A stretch of DNA of 64,000 bases from Saprospiraceae bacterium (GCA_020629515.1 JAHDDE010000005.1:62001-126000); one strand, 5' to 3'. Counted from the stretch's first letter, positions 9,767 to 20,288 are shown. Notes: a model not told the origin generated them from the sequence alone. Translations and numbers: made by a program.

Positions 9767-10508
9767 GGTCAGTTAATTTAATACGTTGATCCAAGTGTGA
9801 GTTTTGCGACTTGCCTTCATCCGTTTCTCGGCGAATATGGTTTAAAAAAACATCTCTTAAATAAAGACCTAAATTTTCTCTTTCCAATTCTTTTAAAAAA
9901 GAACACCCCGAACCTCCATTAGCTACATAATCTGACAAAGCAAAAGTATACTCCTTGTTTAGATCAAGTGGCTCATCATTAATCATTATAGATGTTGCCT
10001 TATCATTCTGGATTTGGAATTCAATGTTTCGACTTACAGGCCATCCCCCATCAGCCGCAATATGATCAAACAATACTTTCACTAATTCACCATCTGCACT
10101 CATAACTACAATGGAGTTATCAAATGGCATTATTTCATAAATTTTACCCACTGTAATAGCTCCAGCTGCTACAGAGTTCACCCTTACTCCACCATGATTC
10201 TGCAATGAAAAGTCTATATCCAAATTATGTGTAGTTTCTAGCTCATCTTGTAACATATCCGATAACCAATTGCCTAAAGTAGATTCTGGTCTTTGTTTGG
10301 ACAACTCCATCTCGAGAGTACCTATTACTTCATTCATCTCTTTATCTATAGCAATCTTATAAGGCTCAATGATATCTTTTATCTGTTCTTCTTCGGTTTG
10401 GTATATATCGAGTCTTTGGTTTTCGATATTGATATCAGTCCAATAAGTACTTGTCTTACACGAAATTGTAAAAATGAATAGTGTTATGAAATAAGTTATT
10501 CTGATCAT
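9759..10508 (-). CDS. 5'-nucleotidase C-terminal domain lipoprotein
   Basis: 249 aa. The N-terminus is a short hydrophobic segment ending in 'FTISCKTS', consistent with a lipoprotein signal. The rest matches the substrate-specificity C-terminal domain of 5'-nucleotidases, including 'LGNWLSDML', 'NHGGVRV', 'IMPFDNSIVV' and 'ANGGSGCSF'. It has no catalytic phosphoesterase part of its own. The phosphatase partner is the next gene, overlapping by 8 bases, so the two are probably translationally coupled. The specificity domain is transcribed first, the reverse of the fused UshA order. Confidence 0.85.
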   Translation of the reverse strand: MIRITYFITLFIFTISCKTSTYWTDINIENQRLDIYQTEEEQIKDIIEPYKIAIDKEMNEVIGTLEMELSKQRPESTLGNWLSDMLQDELETTHNLDIDFSLQNHGGVRVNSVAAGAITVGKIYEIMPFDNSIVVMSADGELVKVLFDHIAADGGWPVSRNIEFQIQNDKATSIMINDEPLDLNKEYTFALSDYVANGGSGCSFLKELERENLGLYLRDVFLNHIRRETDEGKSQNSHLDQRIKLTDHE

Positions 10509-10513
10509 AAAGA

Positions 10514-11032
10514 CTATTGAAAGTATAATTCCACCTCTTTTCTTATTGCACTTTTAACTTTAGCACCAATTTGGCTTTCTAAGATGTTGTTTTTTGCAAT
10601 TAAGTCAGAGGCGAATTCATCATTGGACTTTTTTTCATGCTCTATATATGATGAAGTTATTATAGACATAGTATTATCCTTGAGCAATTCGATCATATCC
10701 CAAAGTTGTTGGGATACATACAGTTGCTGAGTTATATTATGCTCATACTCTTTTTGTACTGCAACCAGCAGAGCATTTTTAAAAATTGGTGCAGTCATAT
10801 TAGGACTATTCAACCGCACTACTAAATCTGACAACTTGATTCTCTCACAAAAAAGCACCAATCTTTCATAGGCCTGGTACCGCAAGGCTAAAGTTTCTTT
10901 ATTCGTTTTGGCCCTCCGTTCGGCCATAGCAAGATTATATTGTTGAGCAGAAAACTGACGCATTAGAAAATATACGACCAAAGCGGGAACTGTATATTTA
11001 ACTACCTCAAGAACAACTGAGAGTATGTGCAT
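10514..11032 (-). CDS. Single-pass membrane protein with cytoplasmic helical domain, unknown function
   Basis: About 172 aa from the first ATG; the track start is a TTG nine codons earlier. A hydrophobic helix at about 5-28 is followed by a long charged helical region with no catalytic motif I recognise. It resembles an uncharacterised Bacteroidota family (I recall a DUF7935-like protein). Five bases separate it from the 5'-nucleotidase lipoprotein, so it probably leads that operon. A support role in the envelope is only a guess from that context. Confidence 0.55.
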   Translation of the reverse strand: MHILSVVLEVVKYTVPALVVYFLMRQFSAQQYNLAMAERRAKTNKETLALRYQAYERLVLFCERIKLSDLVVRLNSPNMTAPIFKNALLVAVQKEYEHNITQQLYVSQQLWDMIELLKDNTMSIITSSYIEHEKKSNDEFASDLIAKNNILESQIGAKVKSAIRKEVELYFQ

Positions 11033-11100
11033 TGTAATGAGAATTAAAATTGTTATCAAAATTAATAGAATTGGGTAGGATAAAACTATTTACATTGAAC

Positions 11101-11108
11101 TAACTTTG
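11101..11108 (+). promoter_or_regulatory. Bacteroidota-type -7 promoter element candidate for the Fe-S carrier gene
   Basis: 'TAACTTTG' matches the TAnnTTTG -7 consensus of Bacteroidota primary sigma factor promoters and lies 37 bases before the ATG at 11146. A good -33 TTTG at the usual distance is not evident, so this is a partial match. Confidence 0.35.
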
Positions 11109-11145
11109 TGCTCGATTCGTTACACATTACACAAATCCAATTAAT

Positions 11146-11493
11146 ATGTCTGAAACAATTGCCAAAAGTCCGATTCTACTTACTCCTGGAGCGATAAAAC
11201 AATTGAAGAGAATTAAGACAGAACAAAATATAGATGATAATCACGGATTACGCATAGGAGTTAAAGGCGGCGGATGCTCTGGATTTAGTTATGTTTTGGG
11301 GTTTGACCATCAGAAAGAAAAAGATGAGGTTTATCAAATAGAAGGAATGAAGGTGCTGATGGAAAAATCACATGGTATATATCTATTAGGTATGGAAATT
11401 GATTGGCAAGATGGTTTAGAGAATCGTGGTTTTACCTTTAATAATCCCAATGCGCAGGAAACTTGCGGATGCGGTACAAGCTTCTCAGCATAA
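11146..11493 (+). CDS. A-type iron-sulfur carrier protein (IscA/SufA/ErpA family)
   Basis: 115 aa, the usual length. It contains the three conserved cysteines of HesB/IscA carriers: Cys44 in 'GGGCSGF' and Cys107/Cys109 in 'ETCGCG'. These bind an Fe-S cluster or iron for delivery to apo-enzymes in the cytosol. The family is certain; the choice between SufA, IscA and ErpA is not possible here because no other suf/isc genes are adjacent. It ends one base before the opposing MmcQ/YjbR gene. Confidence 0.92.
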   Translation: MSETIAKSPILLTPGAIKQLKRIKTEQNIDDNHGLRIGVKGGGCSGFSYVLGFDHQKEKDEVYQIEGMKVLMEKSHGIYLLGMEIDWQDGLENRGFTFNNPNAQETCGCGTSFSA

Positions 11494-11494
11494 A

Positions 11495-11851
11495 TTAGAG
11501 AAGAGCTAATTCGGCTTTTATTTTTTTGGTTAATCCTTTGACCACCAAGTCATATGAATGGTCAATAAGTTCTTGTACGAATGGGTCATCCAACTCTCGC
11601 TCTAAGTATAGGGTATTCCAATGTTTTTTGTTCATATGAAAACCAGGTTGGATATCTGGATACTCATCACGCAGATCTAATGCTTTTTCTGGAAGACATT
11701 TAAGATTAACGCTTAATTCTTCTCGATTCAATCCGCAGGCAGCAAACATCTTACCCATAACTTTAAAGACTAAGGTGGATTCATCAAATGGAAATTCCTC
11801 TGTTACTCCTTTTTTTGACAAACAATAATCTCTTAATACTTCAACATTCAT
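11495..11851 (-). CDS. MmcQ/YjbR family protein
   Basis: About 118 aa from the internal ATG; the track's first codon is TTG two residues earlier. It opens 'MNVEVLRDYCLSKKGVTEEFPFDE', with 'FKVMGKMFA' and then 'FHMNKKHWNTLYL', the recognisable pattern of the MmcQ/YjbR fold. The fold is described as a double-wing DNA-binding motif, but function is poorly established. It is single and convergent with the Fe-S carrier gene. Confidence 0.85.
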   Translation of the reverse strand: MNVEVLRDYCLSKKGVTEEFPFDESTLVFKVMGKMFAACGLNREELSVNLKCLPEKALDLRDEYPDIQPGFHMNKKHWNTLYLERELDDPFVQELIDHSYDLVVKGLTKKIKAELALL

Positions 11852-11942
11852 CGACAAAATCTTTTTGATAAAGTTCTCTAATTATTTGAACTATTCAAAT
11901 AAGGCTATCTATTTTACGGCTGTCATCATTAAGGTATAATTT

Positions 11943-14564
11943 ATGGAAGGTTCTAATAAAGAAGAACAACGACTCGAACAGTCTAAACAAAATAAAGAGT
12001 GGCACTCATGGGGGCCATATTTAGCGGAAAGACAATGGGGAACGGTTAGAGAGGACTACAGTCAGTATGGGGAGTCCTGGGACTTTATTACGCATGATTT
12101 AGCCAGAAGTAATGCCTATCGATGGGGAGAAGAAGGAATTGGGGGATTCTGTGATACAAGACAGATATTGTGCATAGCTCCGGCATTTTGGAATGGTAAA
12201 GATCCTATACTTAAAGAGAGACTTTTTGGGCTCACCAATGGTCAAGGAAACCATGGTGAAGATGTAAAAGAACTATATTTTCATCAGTATTCTACTCCAA
12301 CTCATTCTTACTGTCGTTATCTATACAAATACCCTCAAAAAACTTTTCCCTACACCGATTTAGTCCAAAAAAATCAACGTAGTAGAGATGATTTAGAATT
12401 TGAATTGGCGGACACAGAAATTTTCAGAGATAACGCTTATTTCGACATTTACATAGAATACGCTAAAGCCGACGTCAATGATATTTTAATGAGGATTACT
12501 GTCTGTAATAGAAGCGAAAATCCTGCATATATCGATGTATTACCTCATGTTTGGTATCGCAATTTTTGGAAGCACAACCCAAAACATAATAGACCTAAAT
12601 TTAATCAGGTTAATCCGGGACATATTAAAGGTTATAGTAAAAGAAACGGAGACTATCATTTTTATCATTTAGGTGGTACAGCTCTGTTTTGCGAAAATGA
12701 AACCAACAACAAAAGAATCTACAATACTAAAAATGACACGCCCTATGTAAAAGATGGCATTAATAATTTTATAGTAGATAAAATGTCTACCGTAAATCCA
12801 GATAAAATGGGATCTAAGGCGGCCATATGGTATAATGATACAATCGGCGGCTATAGCGAAAAAACATATAAAATCAGACTTAGTAAAATCGAATTGGAAC
12901 AGCCCTGGATCGATTATGATTCAATATTTGAACAGCGTATTAAAGAGGGTGCAGAATACTATGAAAACCTCCTGCCTTCATATGTTAATTTAGAACAAAA
13001 GCGACTATTGGAGAATACGTTTGGCGGGATATTTTGGACCAAACAATTCTACTACTATGATGTGCACAAATGGCTTTTTGGAGGCCCCGGAGAGCCCAAG
13101 CCAGATCGAAAAATGAAAAGAAATTACGATTGGCAGCATCTTAACAATAGACATATTATCTCAATGCCTGATAAGTGGGAGTACCCATGGTATGCTGCTT
13201 GGGATCTGGCTTTTCATACAACAACTTTTGCATTAGCTGACCCAGAGTATGCTAAAAATCAACTGCTATTAATGCTAAAGGAGTATTTCATGCATCCAAA
13301 TGGCCAGATCCCCGCTTATGAATGGAATTTTAGTGATGTTAACCCACCAGTACATTCTTGGGCAGTATGGCATGTATATCAGAAAGAAAAAGAAAAAATT
13401 GGTCATGGAGATCGAAATTTTTTAGAACGATGCTTTCACAAACTTTCAATCAACTTCACTTGGTGGGTCAATCAAAAAGATAAAGATGGTAATGGCCTAT
13501 TTGAAGGCGGCTTTTTAGGACTCGATAATATAGGCGTATTCGATAGAAATCACATGCCAGATGGAATTAGTAGAATGCAACAAGCCGATGCTACAAGTTG
13601 GATGGCCATGTTTGCGCTTAATATGCTCCAGATGTCTCTAGAATTAGCCAAACAAAATAATGCATATGAAGAATCTGCTGCTAAATATTTTAAGCATTTT
13701 TTAAACATTGCTTGGGCGATGCATCATATAGGAGAAAGAGATATCTCTCTATGGGATGATGAGGACAATTTTTATTATGACGTAGTCCAGATGCATTCTG
13801 GCTATACCGCCCGAATGAAGGTTCGGTCATTAGTGGGTGTAATACCCTTATTTGCAGTTGATGTCATACATGAAGACTTGTTTAATTCTTTAGAAGAATT
13901 TCAAGATAGAGCAAGAAGAATTATTAAGACTCGACCAGACTTAGCTTCATTAATATCACGAATTGAAGAAAGAAATAGTGATGGGTTCTGCTTAGTATCA
14001 CTACTGCGAGGATTTCGCTTAGAACACATACTTAAAAGGCTCTTAGATGAGTCAGAATTTTTATCCAAATTCGGCATACGTTCACTGTCCAAATATCATG
14101 AGGAGCATCCATTTATATTCGAACATCATGGCCAACATTCTATAAGCTATGAGCCAGGAGAAAGTAAGACATCAATGTTTGGAGGAAATTCAAATTGGCG
14201 TGGTCCTATTTGGTTTCCTATCAATTATATGATCATACAATCTCTAAGAAAATTTTATAAATTTTATGGGCCAAGCTATATATATGAATTCCCCACGGGT
14301 TCTGGAATAAAGCTAAATCTTAATCAAATCGCTAAAGAACTCACTCTAAGATTGATGAAAATATTTGAGAGAGATGAGACAGGAAAGTACAATTATCATA
14401 ATGAAGAACCTCAAAGTTTATTTAGAGATAATGAAAATTTCAAAAATCTGCATCTCCACTATGAATTTTTTCATGGCGAAACAGGCAGAGGAATGGGTGC
14501 ATCCCATCAGACTGGATGGACTGCACTAATAGCTAATCTAATGCTTGAACTTGAAGAAGATTAG
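11943..14564 (+). CDS. Glucosidase-like GH63/MGH1 family protein
   Basis: 873 aa with no signal peptide, so probably cytosolic. The N-terminal region ('WGPYLAERQWGTVREDYS', 'GEEGIGGFCD') and the C-terminal (alpha/alpha)6-like part ('GGFLGLDNIGVFDR', 'DATSWMAMF', 'NSNWRGPIWFP') match the large bacterial proteins related to mannosyl-oligosaccharide glucosidase (GH63) and MGH1-type hydrolases. Known members act on alpha-glucosidic bonds such as glucosylglycerate or glucosyl oligosaccharides. The substrate here cannot be read from sequence. It lies alone between convergent genes, with 12 bases to the sensor kinase end. Confidence 0.82.
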   Translation: MEGSNKEEQRLEQSKQNKEWHSWGPYLAERQWGTVREDYSQYGESWDFITHDLARSNAYRWGEEGIGGFCDTRQILCIAPAFWNGKDPILKERLFGLTNGQGNHGEDVKELYFHQYSTPTHSYCRYLYKYPQKTFPYTDLVQKNQRSRDDLEFELADTEIFRDNAYFDIYIEYAKADVNDILMRITVCNRSENPAYIDVLPHVWYRNFWKHNPKHNRPKFNQVNPGHIKGYSKRNGDYHFYHLGGTALFCENETNNKRIYNTKNDTPYVKDGINNFIVDKMSTVNPDKMGSKAAIWYNDTIGGYSEKTYKIRLSKIELEQPWIDYDSIFEQRIKEGAEYYENLLPSYVNLEQKRLLENTFGGIFWTKQFYYYDVHKWLFGGPGEPKPDRKMKRNYDWQHLNNRHIISMPDKWEYPWYAAWDLAFHTTTFALADPEYAKNQLLLMLKEYFMHPNGQIPAYEWNFSDVNPPVHSWAVWHVYQKEKEKIGHGDRNFLERCFHKLSINFTWWVNQKDKDGNGLFEGGFLGLDNIGVFDRNHMPDGISRMQQADATSWMAMFALNMLQMSLELAKQNNAYEESAAKYFKHFLNIAWAMHHIGERDISLWDDEDNFYYDVVQMHSGYTARMKVRSLVGVIPLFAVDVIHEDLFNSLEEFQDRARRIIKTRPDLASLISRIEERNSDGFCLVSLLRGFRLEHILKRLLDESEFLSKFGIRSLSKYHEEHPFIFEHHGQHSISYEPGESKTSMFGGNSNWRGPIWFPINYMIIQSLRKFYKFYGPSYIYEFPTGSGIKLNLNQIAKELTLRLMKIFERDETGKYNYHNEEPQSLFRDNENFKNLHLHYEFFHGETGRGMGASHQTGWTALIANLMLELEED

Positions 14565-14576
14565 TTTTTCTTAATC

Positions 14577-17500
14577 TCATTCTAAAAAGTCTTGATTCGG
14601 TTTAGAAATTTTAGGCAATGACAATATAAAAGTACTTCCTTTTCCTTCTTTACTTTCTACATGGATGTCACCTCCTAATCTTTCCATTATTCTTTTGCAT
14701 ATAGACAAGCCTAATCCTGAACCTGCAAACTCACTTTTATTATGTAATCTTTGAAACATTTCAAAAATTTGAGACCGATATTCTTCGGGTATGCCGATAC
14801 CATTATCCGAGATCAAAATCTGAAAAAAATTCTCAGTTTCCTTGGATGTGACTGCAATAATTGGATTTTTTGATTTATTAAATTTAATCCCGTTCTCAAT
14901 GATATTCTTTATCACAATACTAAGGAAACTACTATTGGTATTGATGGATGGTAGCTGAGAATAACTTAAAATTGCGTTTCTATCTTCAAGATTTTTATCG
15001 ATCATGATTTTAATCCTATCCATGACATCCATCAAGTTTACATTGTCTATTTTATGTTCTTCTTTATTAATTCTACTGTACTCTAAGACATCACTGATCA
15101 ACTCGTACATAAAACTGGTACTATCAAACACTTTATTAAAGTAAACTTCGATATCATCTGAGATTTGGCCACTCATTTTCATTTTAATCAAACTGAGATA
15201 ACTATTTATATTTCTCACGGGTTCTTTTAAATCATGAGAAGCGATAAATGCGAATCGTTCTAACTCTTCATTTTTAGACTTCAGCTCTTTGTTAGCTTCT
15301 TTAAGCTTCTTATTTCTTTGAGCAATTGTATTTTCTAATCCCGAATTGCGGATTTCTAATTCATCAAGTAGGTCATTTATAGTAGTTTCTTGCATTTTTC
15401 TATCAGAAATGTCATCGATCGATATGATTGCGTTTTTAACCTTATTATTAGCATCTCTAATTACAGAAATAGCGCAATCAAACCAGAACTTGTTTCCTTT
15501 AAAAACCAATTCAATATCTTCTCTTACATAGTCCAAATCCTTGTTGAATGACTCCTTGATTTTATTTAACTGAGGTAAAAGATCATCGAGATTTTCTATA
15601 TGGCTATATATCTCGACGGAGTCTGTAAAAAGACCCAATAAATCTATGAACTCTTGGGAGCGTTTGTTAGCTCTTAAGACATTAGCTTTTTCATCAGTTA
15701 TAAGTATACCCAGTGGACTTTCCATGAATAGCTGAGTGTAAAATGCTTCATTATCATTTAAAACTTGCTCAATGAATTGTGTAGTGGAAGTATTCTCTTT
15801 TTTACTATTTAAAAAATCTAATTGATTTGTTCCTTTGAGGACAACCGATTTTAATTCTTCTTGACCTTCTCTAACTTTGTTGATTCTCCTTCTTGCGTAG
15901 CCATACAACATCCCTAAAGCAATGCAGCACAAGAAAACTAAAAACCAATCTGACTTATATAAAGGTGGGCTAACATTTATATCTATAGTGGAAGTCTTTG
16001 TCCAAAAGCCATCTAAATTCTTAGCTTTTATCTCCAAGGTATAAGCGCCAGAAGGAAAAGATGAGAACTCCAATCGTCCAGTTTTACTTTCTATCCACTT
16101 TTCGTTAAAGCCTTGGACTCGATAAGAGTAGATAATAGTTTCAATATTATGGTAATCTAATACTGTAAAATCTAATTTGATCATGTAATCATCATGCCTA
16201 AGATTAATCTGCTTCAGATTTTTCCCTTCTTGTGACTCTTTTTCACTGACGTAATCGGCTAAAAATTTATTTTCTCCAGCAATAGAAAGATTGGCTAACA
16301 GAATTTCTTCTGATATCTTAGAGAACAACACTTGATCAGGGTAGAATAAGTTATAGGCTCCTAACCCACCAAAAAATAATTGTCCATCTGGAGTTTCAGT
16401 ATAGCTTGAATAAACATACTTGTTGGATAACGAACCATCTTTTACTGCGACTGTACTCATCCTCCGTTCGGTTGGGCTATAACAAAATATTCCTTCTGGT
16501 GAAGTATACCAGACCCTCCCTAATGAGTCCGTCAACAATCCTGATATTCTTGAACTTGAAATTTCTGGAATTTTCTCAAACGAGCGATTCAAAGGGTCGA
16601 ATTGAATTAAACCATAATCACTACCAATCCATATGAGTTCTGAAGTCTTATCGGCTGCGACGCTCGTCAACAAGTTCTCCGATATGGCATTTTCATTAGT
16701 AGATATATTATTAAGTTGAGCTATGACCTTCATTTTTTCTCCTGTCAGATCAACAATATTCAACCCTCCACCTAAAGTGGCCACATACATTAAATCACCC
16801 TTAATAAGAGCATCTACCACCTGATCACTCGAAAGACTCGTGGAATCTGTAGGATCAGAACCTATAAAATCTACAACTTCACCTGGCAATCTAAGTTTAA
16901 CCAAACCCTCAATTGTACACAAGAATACCACATCCGAATTTTCGGTAGCAATAATTTTTCTTATAGCATTGCTAGTATTGGATCGTCGTGTCCCTATTTC
17001 GTGAAGGGTATACTTAGAACTTTTTATATCGAATGAATACAATCCATCCTTAGTAGCTAAATAAATTGTATCGGAATTATCGTATTTATACATTCCAACT
17101 ACTACATTGGCACTTGGGTTGTTTAATGCAAAGTTTTCAACTTTCCCATCTTCTTTAATAAGAAACAGGCCATTATTAGTAGCTAAATACTGCCCACTTC
17201 TATGATTTATGATATCGAAAACATAATTTTCTCTATTATTCCATACTGAAGGAATAGTCTTAATTTTGGGCGGAGAAATATCAATTTTACCTAATCCACC
17301 AAAAGTAGCTGCCCATATTATCTCACTATCATCGATTAGCAAGTCTCTGATCTCATTATTGGAGAAAGATTGCTCTTCCTCATAGGAGCTAATTGGGACA
17401 TAGTCTGGTTCTATATAATTTTTAGGATTATTTAGGTCAACTTTGCACAATCCATTAGAAGCTCCTAAATAGAGTTGATTATTATGAACTACCATTTTAA

Positions 17501-18377
17501 ACACTTCGGTAAGGATGATTGGAGAATTTCGGGTTACCGGGGTGAATTTTATTCCAGAATTAATATTAAAATCAGTTAACTCTTCTGAGACAAATAATCC
17601 ACCATGAAAAGATGATATCCATAACCTATTATTATCATCTTGGACAATCCCCCATATATTACCTCGATTGTTGTCATCATTATTTTCTAAAGCAATAGAT
17701 TGAAAAGAATAATCCACTGGATCTGGCGACGAATCTTCTAATAGAAATAATCCACCACCCCAAAGCCCAACCCATATTCGTTCATTCCTATCCTCATAGA
17801 TACTTATCACAGGGTTTCTTTCTAGAGGCGTACCATCAATCTCAAAAAAGAATCTGATAAAATCATCACTATTAGGTCTATATAAGTTCAAGCCATCCTC
17901 TGTTCCGACCCAAAGTCTCCCTTGACTATCTTCAATCAGGGTTAATATTTGGTCATTGGTTAAAGAATGATCATCCTGAGGATCATGTTGATATCGCTGA
18001 TATTGCTCCTCATTATACTTTAATCTAAATAGGCCTTGATCCTTAGAACCAGCCCAAATTTGTTGGTCATGATCTACATATATAGCCCTCATGACATCTG
18101 TGGTCAATCCATTTTCTTCAGTAGATCTATAAGCTTTGAAAGATTTACCATCGAATCTATTGATTCCCTGAACGGTGGCTATCCAGATAAAACCTTGCTC
18201 ATCCTTAAAAATATCGAATGCCATATTGGATGATATACCGTCATATAGATCATAGACCTCGACAGCTTTAATCTCAAATTGTTGGCTGTACAGAAAAGAG
18301 GTAGTGCAAACAACACAGCTTAACAAAAAAGCCTTCAAACAGTTATTATAATTTCTATAAATATAAATTATGCCCAA
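14577..18377 (-). CDS. Reg_prop/Y_Y_Y sensor histidine kinase with PAS domain, no receiver
   Basis: 1266 aa. A signal peptide precedes a large periplasmic two-component-propeller region (about 30-700) with repeated 'GLxxID...W.GT..GL'-type blades, then a Y_Y_Y domain (about 710-800) and one transmembrane helix ('WFLVFLCCIALGMLYGY'). The cytoplasmic part has a PAS domain ('LGILITDEKANVLRANK'), a coiled coil, a HisKA domain with phospho-acceptor His about 1048 in 'FIASHDLKEP', and a HATPase domain with 'DNGIGIP' and 'GSGLGL'. Unlike many SusR-type hybrids there is no receiver or AraC output, so a separate response regulator must exist. None is in this window. The ligand is unknown. Confidence 0.9.
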   Translation of the reverse strand: MGIIYIYRNYNNCLKAFLLSCVVCTTSFLYSQQFEIKAVEVYDLYDGISSNMAFDIFKDEQGFIWIATVQGINRFDGKSFKAYRSTEENGLTTDVMRAIYVDHDQQIWAGSKDQGLFRLKYNEEQYQRYQHDPQDDHSLTNDQILTLIEDSQGRLWVGTEDGLNLYRPNSDDFIRFFFEIDGTPLERNPVISIYEDRNERIWVGLWGGGLFLLEDSSPDPVDYSFQSIALENNDDNNRGNIWGIVQDDNNRLWISSFHGGLFVSEELTDFNINSGIKFTPVTRNSPIILTEVFKMVVHNNQLYLGASNGLCKVDLNNPKNYIEPDYVPISSYEEEQSFSNNEIRDLLIDDSEIIWAATFGGLGKIDISPPKIKTIPSVWNNRENYVFDIINHRSGQYLATNNGLFLIKEDGKVENFALNNPSANVVVGMYKYDNSDTIYLATKDGLYSFDIKSSKYTLHEIGTRRSNTSNAIRKIIATENSDVVFLCTIEGLVKLRLPGEVVDFIGSDPTDSTSLSSDQVVDALIKGDLMYVATLGGGLNIVDLTGEKMKVIAQLNNISTNENAISENLLTSVAADKTSELIWIGSDYGLIQFDPLNRSFEKIPEISSSRISGLLTDSLGRVWYTSPEGIFCYSPTERRMSTVAVKDGSLSNKYVYSSYTETPDGQLFFGGLGAYNLFYPDQVLFSKISEEILLANLSIAGENKFLADYVSEKESQEGKNLKQINLRHDDYMIKLDFTVLDYHNIETIIYSYRVQGFNEKWIESKTGRLEFSSFPSGAYTLEIKAKNLDGFWTKTSTIDINVSPPLYKSDWFLVFLCCIALGMLYGYARRRINKVREGQEELKSVVLKGTNQLDFLNSKKENTSTTQFIEQVLNDNEAFYTQLFMESPLGILITDEKANVLRANKRSQEFIDLLGLFTDSVEIYSHIENLDDLLPQLNKIKESFNKDLDYVREDIELVFKGNKFWFDCAISVIRDANNKVKNAIISIDDISDRKMQETTINDLLDELEIRNSGLENTIAQRNKKLKEANKELKSKNEELERFAFIASHDLKEPVRNINSYLSLIKMKMSGQISDDIEVYFNKVFDSTSFMYELISDVLEYSRINKEEHKIDNVNLMDVMDRIKIMIDKNLEDRNAILSYSQLPSINTNSSFLSIVIKNIIENGIKFNKSKNPIIAVTSKETENFFQILISDNGIGIPEEYRSQIFEMFQRLHNKSEFAGSGLGLSICKRIMERLGGDIHVESKEGKGSTFILSLPKISKPNQDFLE

Positions 18378-18482
18378 AAAGAGTCATTTAAATAAATGGT
18401 GGTAGGTTACTATGCAAGATATAGATATGACAAGATAATACCTGTACAACCCCTTAGTCAATCACCAATTGTAGATATTTTG

Positions 18483-20288
18483 TCAACTTACAGGTGTCTT
18501 TGCTCTTTTCCTTTCGTGCTCTTTAAGATGAATTTTACGCAATCGGATTTGTTTTGGTGTTACCTCAACGTATTCATCTTCTTGCACATATTCCATACAT
18601 TCCTCCAGTGAAAATTTTACTGCTGGAGCTATTCTGACTTTATCGTCAGCTCCTGAAGATCTCATATTCGACATCTTTTTAGCTTTTGTCAGATTTACAC
18701 ATAAGTCATTCTCTCTACTGTGTTCACCTACAATTTGGCCTTCATATATTTCTACTCCTGGCTCGACAAAGAATCTTCCTCGGTCCTGTAGCTTATCAAT
18801 AGCATAGGCAAAGGTATTACCCGTCTCCATAGATACCATTGCTCCTTTGATACGAGATGGGATGACCCCTTTCCATGGTTCGAAGCTCTTAAAACGGTGA
18901 GCTACAATAGCCTCTCCCGCCGTAAGATTCATGAGTACAGTTGACAAACCTATAAGTCCTCTCGAAGGGATAGTGAACTCTAAGTGAATAAGATCTCCCT
19001 TAGGTTCCATTATTTTTAACTCCCCTTTGCGTTGAGTTACTGCTTCTATAACTTTTCCAGATGTGTGCTCAGGAAGATCTATTGCTAAATCTTCAACAGG
19101 TTCATACTTACGTCCGTCTATCTCTTTGATAATAACTCTTGGTTTCCCTACTTGAAGTTCATAACCTTCCCTCCTCATCGTCTCGATTAATACTGATAAG
19201 TGCATGATGCCTCTACCATATACATTAAAAACATCAGGTGAAGATCCCGGTTCAACGCGTAAAGCGAGATTTCGTTCAGTTTCTTTTTCTAATCTCTCTT
19301 TAATATGTCTTGATGTGACAAAATCACCTTCTTTGCCAAAAAAGGGAGAGTTATTGATGGTAAAAACCATACTCATTGTAGGCTCATCTATTGGTATGCC
19401 AGGCAGGCCTTCAGGCTCTTCTACTGGACAAATTGTATCACCTATTTCAAATCCATCTATACCTGTTACCGCACAGAGATCGCCATTTTCAACGGTATCT
19501 GTTTTTATTTTACCCAATCCTTTAAATACAAATAACTCCTTAGCCCGTACCTTTTTAATAGTCCCATCTCTTTTGACCAAGGCTAATTGAGCATTATTTT
19601 CAAATAATCCTCGATGTACCCTTCCTATGGCAATGCGTCCAACATAGGAGGAGAAATCTATTGTGGTTATTTGCATTTGAAGCGGACCAGGATTATCTAC
19701 AGGAGGATCTATATGAGCTATGATCATATCCAAAAGGTGACTTATATCATCTGCTGGCTTCGACCATTCAGGCCCCATCCAGTTCATTTTAGCGGACCCA
19801 AACACAGTTTCAAAATCCAACTGTTCTTCATTGGCATCAAGATTAAACATGAGATCAAATACCGCCTCTTGTACTTCATCAGGTCGGCAGTTCTCTTTAT
19901 CTACTTTATTAACAACCACTATAGGTTTTAGTCCTAACTCAAGTGCTTTTTGAGTGACATACCTCGTTTGTGGCATTGGACCTTCGAAGGCATCCACAAG
20001 TAATAAAACTCCATCAGCCATATTGAGCACACGCTCAACCTCTCCGCCAAAGTCTGCGTGGCCGGGAGTATCAATTAGGTTAATCTTTGTATCCTTATAA
20101 TTGACACTTATATTCTTTGCAAATATTGTAATACCTCTTTCTCTTTCAAGATCATTATTGTCCAATATCAAGTCTCCATCTGGTATTTTTTCTTCGCTCC
20201 CTTCACAGAAATGAATTATCTTATCGACCAAGGTTGTTTTACCGTGATCAACATGAGCTATGATTGCGACGTTTCTAATATTCTTCAT
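18483..20288 (-). CDS. typA: Translational GTPase TypA/BipA
   Basis: 601 aa, normal for the family. G1 '[10 protein letters not shown]' is at about 11-20, followed by G3 '[11 protein letters not shown]', G4 'NKVDKE', an EF-Tu-like domain 2, and the BipA C-terminal region with '[20 protein letters not shown]' and 'SRGLIGL'. It binds the ribosome in a GTP-dependent way and helps assembly or translation under cold and stress. A Bacteroidota -7-like motif lies 21-28 bases upstream of the start codon. Confidence 0.96.
   Translation of the reverse strand: MKNIRNVAIIAHVDHGKTTLVDKIIHFCEGSEEKIPDGDLILDNNDLERERGITIFAKNISVNYKDTKINLIDTPGHADFGGEVERVLNMADGVLLLVDAFEGPMPQTRYVTQKALELGLKPIVVVNKVDKENCRPDEVQEAVFDLMFNLDANEEQLDFETVFGSAKMNWMGPEWSKPADDISHLLDMIIAHIDPPVDNPGPLQMQITTIDFSSYVGRIAIGRVHRGLFENNAQLALVKRDGTIKKVRAKELFVFKGLGKIKTDTVENGDLCAVTGIDGFEIGDTICPVEEPEGLPGIPIDEPTMSMVFTINNSPFFGKEGDFVTSRHIKERLEKETERNLALRVEPGSSPDVFNVYGRGIMHLSVLIETMRREGYELQVGKPRVIIKEIDGRKYEPVEDLAIDLPEHTSGKVIEAVTQRKGELKIMEPKGDLIHLEFTIPSRGLIGLSTVLMNLTAGEAIVAHRFKSFEPWKGVIPSRIKGAMVSMETGNTFAYAIDKLQDRGRFFVEPGVEIYEGQIVGEHSRENDLCVNLTKAKKMSNMRSSGADDKVRIAPAVKFSLEECMEYVQEDEYVEVTPKQIRLRKIHLKEHERKRAKTPVS

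Noticed and set aside
19204-19590. 128-aa plus-strand ORF inside typA
   Set aside because: Antisense shadow of a highly conserved GTPase; Ser/Pro-rich composition typical of a reversed frame.
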